A DNA stretch of 64,000 nucleotides, taken from positions 5,477,547-5,541,546 of the forward strand of contig CM074193.1 of NCBI GenBank assembly GCA_037179385.1, given 5' to 3'. The position numbers were made by a program, and so were the translations under genes. This stretch comes from Holothuria scabra. Lineage: Eukaryota; Echinodermata; Holothuroidea; Aspidochirotida; Holothuriidae. The notes under the pieces are model-generated. The model worked only from the letters and a program-made list of their open reading frames with translations, was not told where the DNA came from and ran no database searches. Below are positions 32,251 through 43,117 of the stretch, one piece after another. How positions within the stretch are numbered: position 1 is the first letter of the stretch; each line of letters begins with the position of its first letter.

Positions 32251-33194
32251 TAAATAGTAATTGTCACCTTTTTTGCCGGCTTCTGATTAAAGATAATTTT
32301 TGAAGGAAGAAGAAATGGAATCAATAATAATCAAGAAGAATTAATCAACTTTATGAGTTCTGTGAACTTTTTTTTCTTGTGCGGAGCTAAACAACTTCAA
32401 CGCCTATCAGCTAGATCCCCAACCTAAGCCTTCGTTACACGATTGGCCCATTATCCAACACTGCTTTACCATTTACGAAATGAACCACCTGGCTAAAATT
32501 TTACAATTGCGAAATTTCTTGTACCTGTTCAGAACTTCGTTGTGTAGGCCAACAATCTAAACCCTCTACAAACGGTCCAAATTTAATGTTTACGTTCGTT
32601 TAACATAAATAGAAAAAAATGATATGGCAATCATTTTTAATTGTTTTACAGTGACGTAAATCCCGAAGAAGGTAAGGGATGTTTTTGCTTCCTCAAGTAA
32701 AAAAAGGAAAGCCAAACTGTCATATGGCCCCCAAAATTTTAAATAACCAAATAACCAAAATCAAGACATTTTTGACAAGAGGTGAACTATCCATGGCCTT
32801 TAAAAAGACCAAATCAGTTGGTTTTCAAGGGCTTCGCCCCCCCAACAGAAAACCCAAAGCAGTCCCTGAATGATTATGCAAAACCTTCATTCATGTCATT
32901 CATGCAGACCTCTTCCCAATATCTCAAACAGTTCACCGCTCAGCGTAATAAAAATGGTTGCCCTCATCACATACAAATATAAAACGAGATATGAATGAAC
33001 ATGTTAAAACCCTACCGTGACTACTTTTTACATTAAACTATGTGTTCATGTTAACACTTCTTCATCTTATGATGTGCTCTTCTCCTTAAATGTATAAATA
33101 TCCCCAAGAACATTCCCTCTGAATTTGGTTTTTAAGCATTCTTCTTTAGTGGAGCTTCTGAGCAATGGCAGCTCGTTGTGTAAATATGTGGAGG
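32251..33194. other. Helentron 2 interior, no gene recognised
   Basis: AT-rich. The short ORFs at 32679-32873 and 32782-32982 are not supported by any feature. Confidence 0.45.
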
Positions 33195-33500
33195 GGTGCA
33201 TGATGAACTTACAATGACTTGTCTTAAATAAAGATGATTATCTTCTACCCCAGTAACCAATAATGCCAAACACCGAAAGAAAAAAAAAACAATTACCACT
33301 CACAACAACGAAAAAATAAAATGTACATGTAGATCTTTCGGAACGTATAAATAATACATCACGATCGTCATGTTCCCTACTTTCCCCATCATCACACCTC
33401 TGACTCTTTTCATATCCACTAGAGCCTTTTTTGTTTGTTCCCAACTCTGACATCATCATTTTTCTCCCCTTCATAACTTTTATCTTGAAATTCACCCCAT
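33195..33500 (-). pseudogene. OTU-like region of Helentron 2, N-terminal part with Cys retained
   Basis: Minus strand. It begins with the same polar segment as Helentron 1 (SELGTN, GYEKSQRCDDGESREHDDR, VLFIRSERSTCTF). It then reads S-G-N-C with the Cys codon at 33289-33291, followed by a T-run that shifts the frame. Alignment to Helentron 1 continues until GTAAGTTCAT (copy 1 position about 5405) and then stops; the rest of the OTU lies at 30002-30235 in the opposite orientation. Confidence 0.7.
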
Positions 33501-34150
33501 ACTTTCTTTTTCTTTGTTGCCAACCTTTCCTTTCTACAAAAAAATCTTTGAACGGCCCTTCTTGGGCATTGTTATATTCTCCACATAATTTTAAACTTTA
33601 AAATAACAAATTTACCATAACCAGGCACCTTGATATAACACACAAATATTAATACTCGCCAACTCATGCAAATAATATTTACCTCCAACAGACACTTACT
33701 TTATGAAAAAACAGTGAACAAAACTCCTCTAAACTATCAAACTTTTTACTCCGCAGCAACCCCGACCATGTCACTTGAAAAGAATAAATCTCTACAAAGA
33801 AATCCTCATATAAATTCTCAAAATTCACTAAACACCTCGATGAATTTAAAAACAACCAAAATGATGGCGCTGTGTTAAATTAAATGACATATTATTCCCC
33901 AGAGTACTCACGGACCTGGTTTTTTCGCAAGATTGTTACTAAAAATAGACCACGTTTGCAAATTTTACATGAAAAAACCCCAATTTTACACTCTCAAGAA
34001 AGTCATATTTCCACCAAACTTAAAAACACGAAAGAGAAGTACCATCCCTACAAATTGCACTAAACCCTATTTCGATACCGCAAAGCATCTAGAAGGAGAT
34101 AGAAATAAAGTGCCGGAAATTCAGACATTGACTTCGCGATAGTAACTGCA

Positions 34151-34188
34151 TTAGTTGCGGTTGCCTGCAAGGCAGGCACCCCAACTAA
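34151..34188 (-). other. Left terminal hairpin of Helentron 2
   Basis: TTAGTTGCGG...CCCCAACTAA arms with an inner TGCCT/AGGCA-type stem. It is the reverse counterpart of 4199-4238, with two mismatches in the outer stem. Confidence 0.85.
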
Positions 34189-34190
34189 AA

Positions 34191-35843
34191 ATGAAAAAAG
34201 GAGTGAAATAAAAATAACATTTACATTACATAAGGAGGCAATTACATGATAATAGCTTTAATCAAAAATATACTCCAGAATAGGCGTTGTGGGTCGACCT
34301 AAAATTGTACTAACATTTCCTGATAAATAAACATTATTTTAAGAAAACAATAATTTTTGCTTCTACATACTTTTAAAGCTATTCAAAGTCTTACAATTTT
34401 TTAGTCTGTCATCAAATGAGTTCCAAAGTTTGATTCCTGCAGTTGATATACAAAGTTGCTTTTTCTTCTTCCTACATAGTTTTGTTTGAAATTATTCTTC
34501 CGTTTGGTGTCATATCTGTCATTAACTGATAGTACGAAATTATTTTGAAGGTTTTTTGATAATAAATTATGATATGCTTTGAACATAAAAATACCTGTCC
34601 CAAAATTTATAAGTTGTTGAAGGTTTAGAATTTTCAGACCGTTAAAAAGTTGTGTCGTGTGGGCTAAGTAATTAGCGTTACAGACTATACGTATTACCTT
34701 CTTTTGTAGCAAGAATATCGGAGCGGTAATAGAGTTATATGTGTTATTCCATACTTCAATACAATAGTTAAGATACGGAAGGAAGATAGCACAATATAGA
34801 ATATAGAAGGCTTCAGTATGTAATACATGACTTGCGTTACATATTATTGCAATACTCTTAGAGAGTTTTTTTCGATAAATTTACCACATGCTCTTTCCAG
34901 TTCAGATTAGAATCAATTAATACACCTAAGAATTTTGTAACATAGACTCTTTCAATATTTATGCCATCTATAGTTATATTTAACCATTAATTAACAGGCC
35001 AAGTATAAATTCTTTTCGAAGAGGTTTCACCCAGTACTACATAGCTTTGTACTAATTCTTCAGTTGTCTTCATCATCATTTTTTTTTATAAGGTTAAAAC
35101 TTCATGGTTGACTTTTCATACTGTTCAAGTGCATGCATCATACATGTTTTGCAACTATGCGCATTTTGTTTGTGGGAAGCCTAGGGCTTTCACGGGTGGG
35201 AGGGGGGCCGGGGAGGGGCCGCGTTGTTAAGAGGGGTTTTTGTAAGGGTTAGTTCTGGTCTTGTATTCTTATTCATTACCTTTCCCTTTAGTTTTTTGAA
35301 TTTTCTGTCATTTTTTCTTTTTCTTTTTGCTTATTTGTGTTTGCTACACAACTACTTTAGGTAACTTGCTTTTGTTGTTTTGGGGAGTAGAACTCTCGAC
35401 AAGCCCCTCAGGGTTTTTTTAGTTTTACTTCCATCTACTTCAGTGTTATGTATGTACTGCATTCATTACGTTTGTGTATCCATACATTTTGATGATGTAG
35501 AAAAACAAATAAACGAAACAAACGAAACGATTTAAGTTTGTAGACACTCACCGATGGTCAATAAGCATATAATTGGTTTTGGTGACATTAAGAGATAGCT
35601 TATTTACTGCAAACCACACACTTAACTTTTCTAGCTCATCATTTATAAGTCGGCAGAGTATAGAAATATTAACATGCGAACAGAAAATATTAGTAACATC
35701 AGCAAAAAGAACAAAGTTTAATAAAGATGATACATTACAAATATCATTAATGTAAATAATAAATAACTTAGGATCAAGGATAGAACCTTGAGGTACTCCA
35801 CAGAGTACTTCTTGACAGTCAGAACTAAAATATAAATGCACTC
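34191..35843 (-). pseudogene. CR1/Jockey-type LINE RT and C-terminal region, decayed (LINE-D)
   Basis: Minus-strand LINE. The RT fragment at 35548-35841 reads CGVPQGSIL, then LFADV where FADD is expected (second catalytic Asp replaced by Val), then NKLSLNVTKT. After foreign sequence at about 35070-35535, the next region (34712-35060) is broken by stops but readable as VTKFLGVLIDSNLNW and YLNYCIEVWNN. The C-terminal end is at 34401-34712 (LLQKKVIRIVCNA, NGLKILNLQQLI). The 3' UTR from 34400 to 34191 meets Helentron 2 and continues at 29507-29355. Confidence 0.75.
35070..35535 (+). mobile_element. LINE 3' UTR and tail inserted in LINE-D
   Basis: Non-coding sequence ending in AAACAAATAAACGAAACAAACG (35500-35528), the form of a plus-strand LINE tail. 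It separates two parts of the LINE-D coding region that lie on the minus strand. The left edge is approximate. Confidence 0.5.
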
Positions 35844-36165
35844 ATGGACCAATCGTGGCAAGGCACCCTCTTATTTGTCTGATTAGCTGACTTTTCAGGT
35901 CAATATACTGGTTATACCTTGAGTTCTAGCAATACACTTAACATCACTGTTCCCAGAACTAATTTAAAAACCTACGGTGATCGTGCCTTTCCGTCAGCTG
36001 GACCCAAACTCTGGAATTGTCTGCCCAATTCTATCACACAGTTTAAGCCTCGTTTAAAGACTCATTTTTTTACGTTTGCTTTTCCTTAGGTTTGTATAGC
36101 GCCATTGAATACTCTGTAGTTTTAGCGCTCTATAAGTTCATATATTATCATTATTATTAAAGTTC
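35843..36165 (+). pseudogene. LINE ORF2 C-terminal end with ATT-type tail (LINE-E)
   Basis: Plus strand, frame ending at the stop 36087-36089: TYGDRAFPSAGPKLWNCLPN followed by SITQFKPRLKTHFFTFAFP. This is the conserved end of L2/CR1-group LINE ORF2 proteins. The 3' UTR has GCGCTCTATAAG and ends in a TATCATTATTATT microsatellite. It is 5' truncated and abuts the edge of LINE-D. Confidence 0.75.
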
Positions 36166-36369
36166 GATGAAACTTAAAAAGACTATAGGCAGCCGGTATG
36201 CGATGCATTGCCACCATCTCTCGAAGTTGAAAAGAGATTTTCGATGGTCAATGAATTTACTCGAATTTCAATGTTATACTCATCATACTAATCTTACGTA
36301 GCAAGGTAGTCAAATAATTTGTAGAATGTCCATCCAAGCTCATTTTCCAAAGATTAATTTCTTTATATT

Positions 36370-36650
36370 ACCATTTCATCCAATGGTAGAGGTACATTCT
36401 ATCTGGTAATTTTCTGATCATTTAACAATTTAATCATTTTTTATTAGAGTATAAATATTATTGCAAACGAAAACTCAAAATAATGATTGCTTAGATTCTA
36501 CTTACAAGTCGGTTGGAAATGGTATTTCCGGCGGCTGTCTGAGGGGGTGTGATTTTTCAAAATTTTCTGTACGCTCCGCCCCAACAGATGGTGGAGCTCC
36601 ACTTAGTCTTTTGGACAGAATTAGATATTTCAGGCAGAGCACTGACAGAC
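36370..36650 (+). repeat. Single unit of the ~180-bp repeat with leader
   Basis: Carries TCTGGTAATTTTCTGATCA, AATGATTGCTTAGAT, GTCTGAGGGGG, CTGTACGCTCCGCCCCAAC, AGATGGTGGAGCTCC and CTTAGTC in the usual order. Confidence 0.8.
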
Positions 36651-37029
36651 TGAGTTAACCCCCCCCCCCTCTTTTTGAAATGTCTGGATCCGTGCCAGGT
36701 AATTGTGGTATAAAATTGCGGTATAAAAGGGGCATTTTCTAATATTTTTTAATTTTTATTTATTTTTTATTTGTTCTATAATAAATGTTTTTGAATGTTT
36801 AGACTTGAGGTACGCTTTTATAGCAAGCAGCAACATCTCCTCAACAATGGAAACCTTGGGCTCTTAGGTAAGTTCCCTTATCATCCAAAGATCTTAACCG
36901 TGTAATTTGATATTGTTCCATCGGACTTAATCATATAAAAATTGCATCCACCGTATTCGATTTTCACTGAATCAATTTTATAACAAGCTATAGAAAAATT
37001 ACTACGTTTCCTTTAGAAATCTGTAAACT

Positions 37030-37745
37030 TCCAAGGATCCAGGGGGGGGGGGGGGCGTTTACGACCTAAGCCCTCCCTTTTTTGCCACATCAACAATAAA
37101 ACATAAGGGAAATTAGCAGTGCAACTCCCTCACTTTCCTGCTTTCTCTTAAAGGGGAAGTTTACGCAAAACATTTTATTTTCATATGTGAAAGAAGAACC
37201 AAATCTTTACAGTGTGGTAAAAGTTCCATTCAAATCGGATATGTATTTCACGAGATATCAGTAAATGAAAACAGTAGATTTGTGTTCCAAAGTAAATTTG
37301 AGGCCAGCAAAGCTTATATCACTTCCTCACATTGACAAAGAATCCTTTGTTCCCCTTTGTTCTATTAGACTGTTGTGTTGACATTGAAGTTCATAGAAAC
37401 AGGACCTCCTTCAGCGTGGGGGGTGCAAACTTTGTAAAGTTCTCATGTCACTGATGCAATCCTATTTTAATAACATGAGATTGTTGAGGAGAAAATCGAC
37501 TATTTTTTAAAGAGAAGCAAAAGACTGCGCACTTATATGGGGATATGATGTCTTATGTGCTTGCTTCAAGTTCACATTTTGTTGAAAATGTGAAAATTTT
37601 ACGTGCTCATATCTTGAGAAACACACATCCCGTTTCAATTAAAATTCATTTAAGCACCCCTCTAGCATATCAAATCCTGTTATGACCTTAACCCCTTCTT
37701 TTAAGTCAGCCCTCCCTTTTTGGAATGTCTGGATCCCCGCGCCTG
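37030..37745. repeat. Dispersed repeat material related to R6 and GGATCCAG termini
   Basis: Begins GGATCCAGGGGG (a long G-run) and ACATCAACAATA as in R6. It ends GGAATGTCTGGATCC, which resembles, inverted, the CGGATCCAGACATTTC motif at 27370 and 36690. Boundaries are uncertain. Confidence 0.4.
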
Positions 37746-39100
37746 ATTTAGGTGGCTGCGCGATCCTCCACTTTCAAAGGTGCATTTTGTACATGTTCTT
37801 CCTCGGTTTTTGAAGGCTGTGCGCATCAATATCGCAAACTAACTAGAAGGAGAAAAATTGCGATGTGAAATTGTTAAGAAGCCGTACTGTCGTAGATGAT
37901 ATCTTGTTCAAGCAAAAAATCTCGACGAAGTGAACCTTTGCAAACTATAGCTGAGAATAAGTTGTCGGAGATATTGGTTCTTGTAAATAAGATATGCCTC
38001 TAAGCAACGCAAATGTCTTACCACCGAAATCCAACTTGAAAACCAACACAGAAGAAGACAAACCATTCATATTTAACTAACCAGATGATTTTTAACGATT
38101 GAACTTACTACTGTCAATGTGCAAACAAACTAAGACGATAAAACTCAACCAAACCGGATAAAGCCAGTCATTACAACAAAAACTTACCATATGTACATAA
38201 GAGATGTCAACGTAAAGTTATGTTTGCGGAGAAAAAATAATTGTTTGAAAACAGCGAAAAATGCTAAAAGTTGATCTTGAATTGATTACGGTAAGAATGC
38301 TATCTTTCCCATACACACATACACACATCGCGGCTATGAACAGAACGGAAAAAAAAACATTCGTTTGCCCTGTCACCTCTTTTGCCATAAACAGATGGAA
38401 AGATTTCAAAGAAGACAATATGAAAGTATCGACTGGGAAATTCCCTCCTCCTGGCCCGATTCCAGACGGTTAGCCAAGTGTAATGGATTTCTCTGAACAA
38501 TATCCTGTTGACTTCTGCGTGATATACTGAACTTTTCAACCCCGACATAAGAGCTGACTAATTGAGCTACCACACAGTGTGCAGGGTTTCTTCGATACAG
38601 TAACCGCGTAGCCAGACTGATGAGTTTCACTGTCACAAATACTATTCAAATCTAATGTAGTCTACCACCAACATACAGTTCACGTACGAACCGTAAATAT
38701 AATATATACAAAATTACAGAAAGTATCAAAAGGGTGTGTAATGATTTCGGCGACAGATCACTTCAGTCAACTTCGCAGGCTGGTAACCTCGCGGCAGGGG
38801 AACAGTTTACTTCTTCATAAAAGTGAGTGACCTTCTAGGAAAGGTGTTTCGTAAAGATATCAATAATCCAAGTTTGTTTGGGAAATAAATGTCACTGATG
38901 AAATGTTTTTTTTCGAGTTTTGTTCACCAGAGTGTTGTATTTCTGTGCGAACTTTGTAGACGGTGACCACTTTGGTTCCAAGGATTAGGGAAATCAGACG
39001 GTACGCAATCCATACAAATCACATACTTCTGGGCGAAGAAGATTAACAGTATTGGTAGGATTAAAGAAGTGAGATAAACAGAAATACCTCAAGTGGAAAA
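37746..39100. other. Upstream region of gene A; no 5' exon identified
   Basis: AT-rich. A stretch at 38545-38578 resembles a tRNA box A on the minus strand, but no box B follows. No TATA box or further exon can be supported; extra 5' exons of gene A could lie here. Confidence 0.4.
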
Positions 39101-39366
39101 ATGGCACATAATTGCGGAAGTAACCATGGAAATAGCTGCACTTGGTCTTTTGGAGATTTTGCGAAATACATACAGTTTGGACTAGCTAACCCTGTATTCA
39201 TAGACGCGGCAATGTTCAATCCTTTGTTGCCACAATTATTTCCTTCCAGAACTGTAGATAAATGTTGCACTAGTCAATGCAACCCACAGCAGTTTAGAGG
39301 AGGAGCGTCGAGTCCTGGAAACAGTTCGAAAGAACAGACGGCATCTGCTGTCGAAAGACAATGCAG
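39101..39366 (+). CDS. Gene A exon 1 (unknown family, ~119-aa protein)
   Basis: The first coding exon encodes 88 residues plus two bases of the next codon. It ends TGCAG|GTGAG, a consensus donor at 39367. The protein starts MAHNCGSNHG and has the conserved core TWSFGDFAKYIQFGLA (residues 14-29), then a polar Ser/Gln-rich linker. There is no signal peptide or clear transmembrane segment. I do not recognise the family. The strongest evidence is the paralogue at 50110-50381: the same frame, core, KEQT near the end, final QC and donor. The linker is diverged. The ATG chosen aligns with an ATG in the paralogue; an upstream 5' exon cannot be excluded. The intron (39367-42917) is phase 2 and holds a hAT MITE. 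Confidence 0.68.
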
Positions 39367-39839
39367 GTGAGATGACTTCTTTGAGCAAGTGAAGACTAAA
39401 AATAAAACTGTTCAACTTATCTTTGACTTGTGTACTTAAATATCCACATCAAACCTTTAACTCTTAGCCCGGGCTAAACTTTTTCAGTTTGTCAGGGCTC
39501 CGATCCCCCTCCCCGTCGGGGAGCTTGACCCCTGGGTCAAATCCTGGTGCCACTTTTTCTCTAGATCATAGTGTGTTCCTGTGTCTACGACTAACAACCA
39601 CCCAGAATTACCGTGCCATGGCAAATACCGCAGGCATAAAAAGTTCAGTCCCTAGCTGTGACCCATGTTTACAGTCCGCCTTTTCTGGTGGCCATGATGG
39701 CCTAAATGAATTCTTTCAAGTAAACGTCACTATCTTTGAAAAGTAGGGTTTTACCGTGTATTTTATCAGAATATGTTGGATATGATTCAGTTAAGCTTTG
39801 TTGTCAACTTTTTGCCCATACAACAGTGTATTGCTCATT

Positions 39840-40174
39840 TGTTGTGAGTGCAAAAATGAAACTAGAAACTGTGAATTTCCTATTTAAGATGGTCATTAGG
39901 AGACGAATGGTGTTGGGGAAGAGCGGTGTGTAGCAGTAATGAAGGAGTATACCGTATCTATTTCTGTACCCAAAAAGGCCGGAATATGTCTGGGCCTTTC
40001 AGGATAGAACATGTGCCAGTTTTGGAAGATCAAGTTTTTCGTTCCACTAAGCCAGGTGTTCCTAATGGGGTTGTTATTGTTCTGGGCCGGAATGCTTTGC
40101 TAGTATTGGGGTCGATGAACCAGGGGAGCACGGTGACGGCTGGGAAAGAGCAGTCTTCCCAAACTTATTTTTAA
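39840..40174 (+). pseudogene. Unassigned protein-like ORF fragment in intron of gene A
   Basis: Two overlapping frames read smoothly into each other near 39926-39933 if one base is removed. They give KMVIRRRMVLGKSG, then NEGVYRIYFCTQKGRN, IEHVPVLEDQVFRSTKPG and VPNGVVIVLGRNALLVLG, with a stop at 40172-40174. The composition looks like a real protein, but I do not recognise it. It may be a transposon coding remnant. There are no flanking repeats to define an element. Confidence 0.25.
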
Positions 40175-42147
40175 GCAACAACTAAATCTCACAATTTCCT
40201 TCTTATTTCTCTTTAAAGTATTTTCCATGATATATTTGGACTTCAATATTGCATACCGGTATTCAAGGGAAACCACGCGGGTACTGCCAGTGAATTTCAT
40301 ATTTGAGGAGAAAAATATTGTGCATGACTCTCAAGAGCGAATCATGAAAAAGGGCAGTCTAGGTAACTACAAGCACGACTTCATGTTTGGGTGACTGTTC
40401 TTGCCTTTAAAGATAGTCAATACTTAACTAACAGTGCCTCATATATTCATGTGTATCGAAAAATTGTTAATGCTAAGCAGTTCATTCAAGAGGCCCCGAC
40501 GCTTTGTACAGATCCCCTTCTGGAACGTTATCCATGCCCCCCATAGGAGTTCGCTGGGGAATATCGAACAATATATCCTCAAAGCCATCATTTACCTTTT
40601 TACAGTCAAATATCCAAATTGTTTCAATTAAAGTAAGTTAAATGATTACACTTCGAAATGATATGTTTGGAGGAAAAGAAATCATAAAATGACGATTTTT
40701 ATTCAAAATATGAGATTTTTGACAATTTCAATTTTGTGACGTCAGAAAATTGTATACCACCCCTCCCCAAGCAATGCCTTTCTTTCCCAAAACTATGCGG
40801 TTTACGCCAAACATAAGGATCCAACTTAGCCAATTCTTTTCAACTGATACCTATAACACACAACTCCCAGAAGCACATTTGCTATGTGAACATTTCTGGC
40901 TACAATTAATCTTGTAAACTTGGAATGTGAAACGATTTTTGACCCATATAGACACTCATTCCATAAAATGATGACTTTTCCACCCTCGAAAAAGGGTTTA
41001 GCCTTCCATACAAGCATTCGCTGGTTGTGTGATAGTATGAACCTAACTAAATCTAGCCAAACCTTATAGCGGCTCATTGAACTGCCAAGGTTCATGTTAA
41101 CTGGTTAAGGCGAATTTTTTTTACATACCAATAACAAATTGTCGACTTAGACAATCCTCATATCCTACTTACAAATTACTGTTTTATGAGAGAATCTTGG
41201 TTTTCAACTTATGCACAAAAAACCGTTAAAAGCCATGACAACCTCAACATTGAAAATTTCAACTTTTTACATAACTATTGGATGTGAAACTTGACCTATC
41301 ATGCTAATTAGCATTTTCATGTACCGTAGTTTCATGAATTTTCTTTCATAAAATTCCGAATTTCCTCCAACGGTAAGCTCTTGACTCTTAAAAATGTTGT
41401 CGAAGAGCTTCAATTCGGAGGCCTTAGATAGCATTGTGTAATTTAAGACTTACCAATAACAAATATAAATTCTTCAGTAATTCCCGAACTTTTCTCATTT
41501 CCTAAATATAGGAAACCAAGAATCCAAAGGTTTCTCCTATACAAGCGCCATATTTTCATAAATTTGCTTAAAAAGGCAAGCTTTTCGGTTCGCTCCGGGG
41601 GCGGCAAATTAGGTCTCCAGCGATATGATGTTCACACTTAAAAACACAAACGGAAAATTTTGGTGCTTGCCCTCCTGGAACTGTGGAAAAATGTCTAGCT
41701 ACGCCACTGAATAGAGTCATGGAGGTGTGTGTATGTGGGGGGACCCAGACAGATGCCTTCGATAATTTCCGTGTCCTCATGTCATTGACCTGACCGTTAC
41801 TCGAATAGAAAATAACGAAGCGGTTCAGAATGAGGTGACGGTAACAGAAAGCCATCATGGTGGCCTAAAATGTAATATAGACTGAACTATAAAACGACTA
41901 ACAACTATATACCTACATGCAATACGCTGCACATGTAATTCGACCCAAACGAGCAGTCGGAGAGAGTCGCATATCATTCCCAAAGCCTGGAATTTTAAAA
42001 TATGCAAAGTGCTATTTAAGGTAAACATTTAGGGTAACATTAACACTAAGGTAACATTAAGGTAACATTTAAAAAAAAAAAACATTCTTTGGTTCCACCG
42101 ACAATCTGGATTTCCTAAGTCCAAAGACAATGTTTTTTTCCAAAAAC
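40175..42147. other. Intron of gene A, no further feature
   Basis: AT-rich intronic sequence. TCTAGCTACGCCACTG near 41694 resembles a hAT right end without a partner. Short GGTAACATTAA repeats lie at 42015-42070. Confidence 0.45.
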
Positions 42148-42332
42148 CAGTGTTGTAATCGAGTCACTACATTAGTGACTCGAGTCACCAGTTTTCAAAC
42201 ATTTAAGTGACTCGAGTCGAGTCATTGACTCGAGTCACTGTACTATTTCAATGGAGAAATTACTCCTGAATCCTATCAAGTCACTACCATTTTGGGAGGA
42301 AGTGACTCGAGTCGTGACTTGTTACAACACTG
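42148..42332. mobile_element. hAT-type MITE (185 bp) with perfect 8-bp TSD
   Basis: Ends CAGTGTTGTAA...TTACAACACTG, flanked by CCAAAAAC at 42140-42147 and 42333-42340. The inside is built from GTGACTCGAGTC palindromes. It sits in the intron of gene A, about 590 bp before exon 2. Confidence 0.95.
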
Positions 42333-42917
42333 CCAAAAACCTGAGATAGACCTATTGCCTGTATTTTGTAATTTGTGATGATAACCTTTGAGAACGAGAA
42401 CAAAAAGCATCATCTAGCGGGATTTCGTTTTATATTCCGAAGTCTGGAAGGCGAGATGATGTCAAAATGAAAATTCCTTGAAATTTTCTACATGTTCCCA
42501 AGTAGATTTTTTTGTATTTTCTCGAACGAACGTAGACTTCTGAGAGTGGATTTTTCCCCTATACTAGCAGTAAATTTTCCCGACAAAAATCGCTTTGAAA
42601 ATTTGTGGGGATGCAACACCCCTCATCCCCGGTAGTGACACTCCTCCCTGTCATCTCTCAAATTGCAAAGTAATTTCTCCATCTCTGATCGCGATCAAGC
42701 TTTCACGCTTTCATAATGGTAGCACAAAGATTCGTTTTCTTAAAGGGTGTCAACACTGGTTTGTTACGGTCGGTTACGGATTCAAACGGTAAAAAAGACA
42801 CATGCAGTAATTTTAGCTTTCCGTCATCCTAAGATTCTTACTAAGGGGAACTCTTTATAAGTCGTAATATTTCATCTTGGTTACATCTTTATCGTCTGAA
42901 ACTTCTTCGTTTTTCAG

Positions 42918-43011
42918 ATACAAGTACACAAAACTACCCACCAATGATGATTGTCCTCCGTCCTATGAAGACTGTGTACAACCAGGGTATACCTCACTAA
43001 AAGAGAAGTGA
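42918..43011 (+). CDS. Gene A exon 2 (C-terminal exon with PPSY motif)
   Basis: Preceded by a good acceptor (TCGTTTTTCAG at 42907-42917). The split codon AG|A gives Arg, followed by 30 residues: YKYTKLPTNDD, then CPPSYEDCV, then QPGYTSLKEK, and a TGA at 43009-43011. PPSY fits the PPxY class bound by WW domains of NEDD4-type ubiquitin ligases, so interaction with such a ligase is an inference. The paralogous exon at 53626-53719 has identical length and phase and the same YKYTKLP start, but lacks PPxY. The gene's 3' flank is interrupted by LINE-F about 100 bp downstream. Confidence 0.68.
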
Positions 43012-43117
43012 TTCTTTACGGAAGGAAAACGTGTGTAATGTAAGATATGGTCGTACGAGGAAAAATGTATGACAGACCGACTCATCTCTGTAATTGATTT
43101 ACCATCCGTCACATATT

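Larger units (their letters stand above)
29508..34190 (-). mobile_element. Helentron/Helitron2-type Helitron in reverse orientation (Helentron 2)
   Basis: A 4.7-kb element with both ends matching Helentron 1. The left terminal hairpin is at 34151-34188 with AAAA at 34187-34190. The right terminus is at 29508-29580, where AGTTGCGGTGCC (29524-29535) is the inverted partner of the left-end repeat. The insertion is between A and A (T-T on the other strand). Inside, the part next to the left end is in element orientation. An OTU fragment and block P lie in the opposite orientation, which suggests an internal inversion of about 30000-33195. No Rep or helicase coding. Confidence 0.8.

Noticed and set aside
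38545..38578. tRNA box A-like sequence on the minus strand before gene A
   Set aside because: No box B at proper spacing and no foldable cloverleaf; too little to call a tRNA or SINE.
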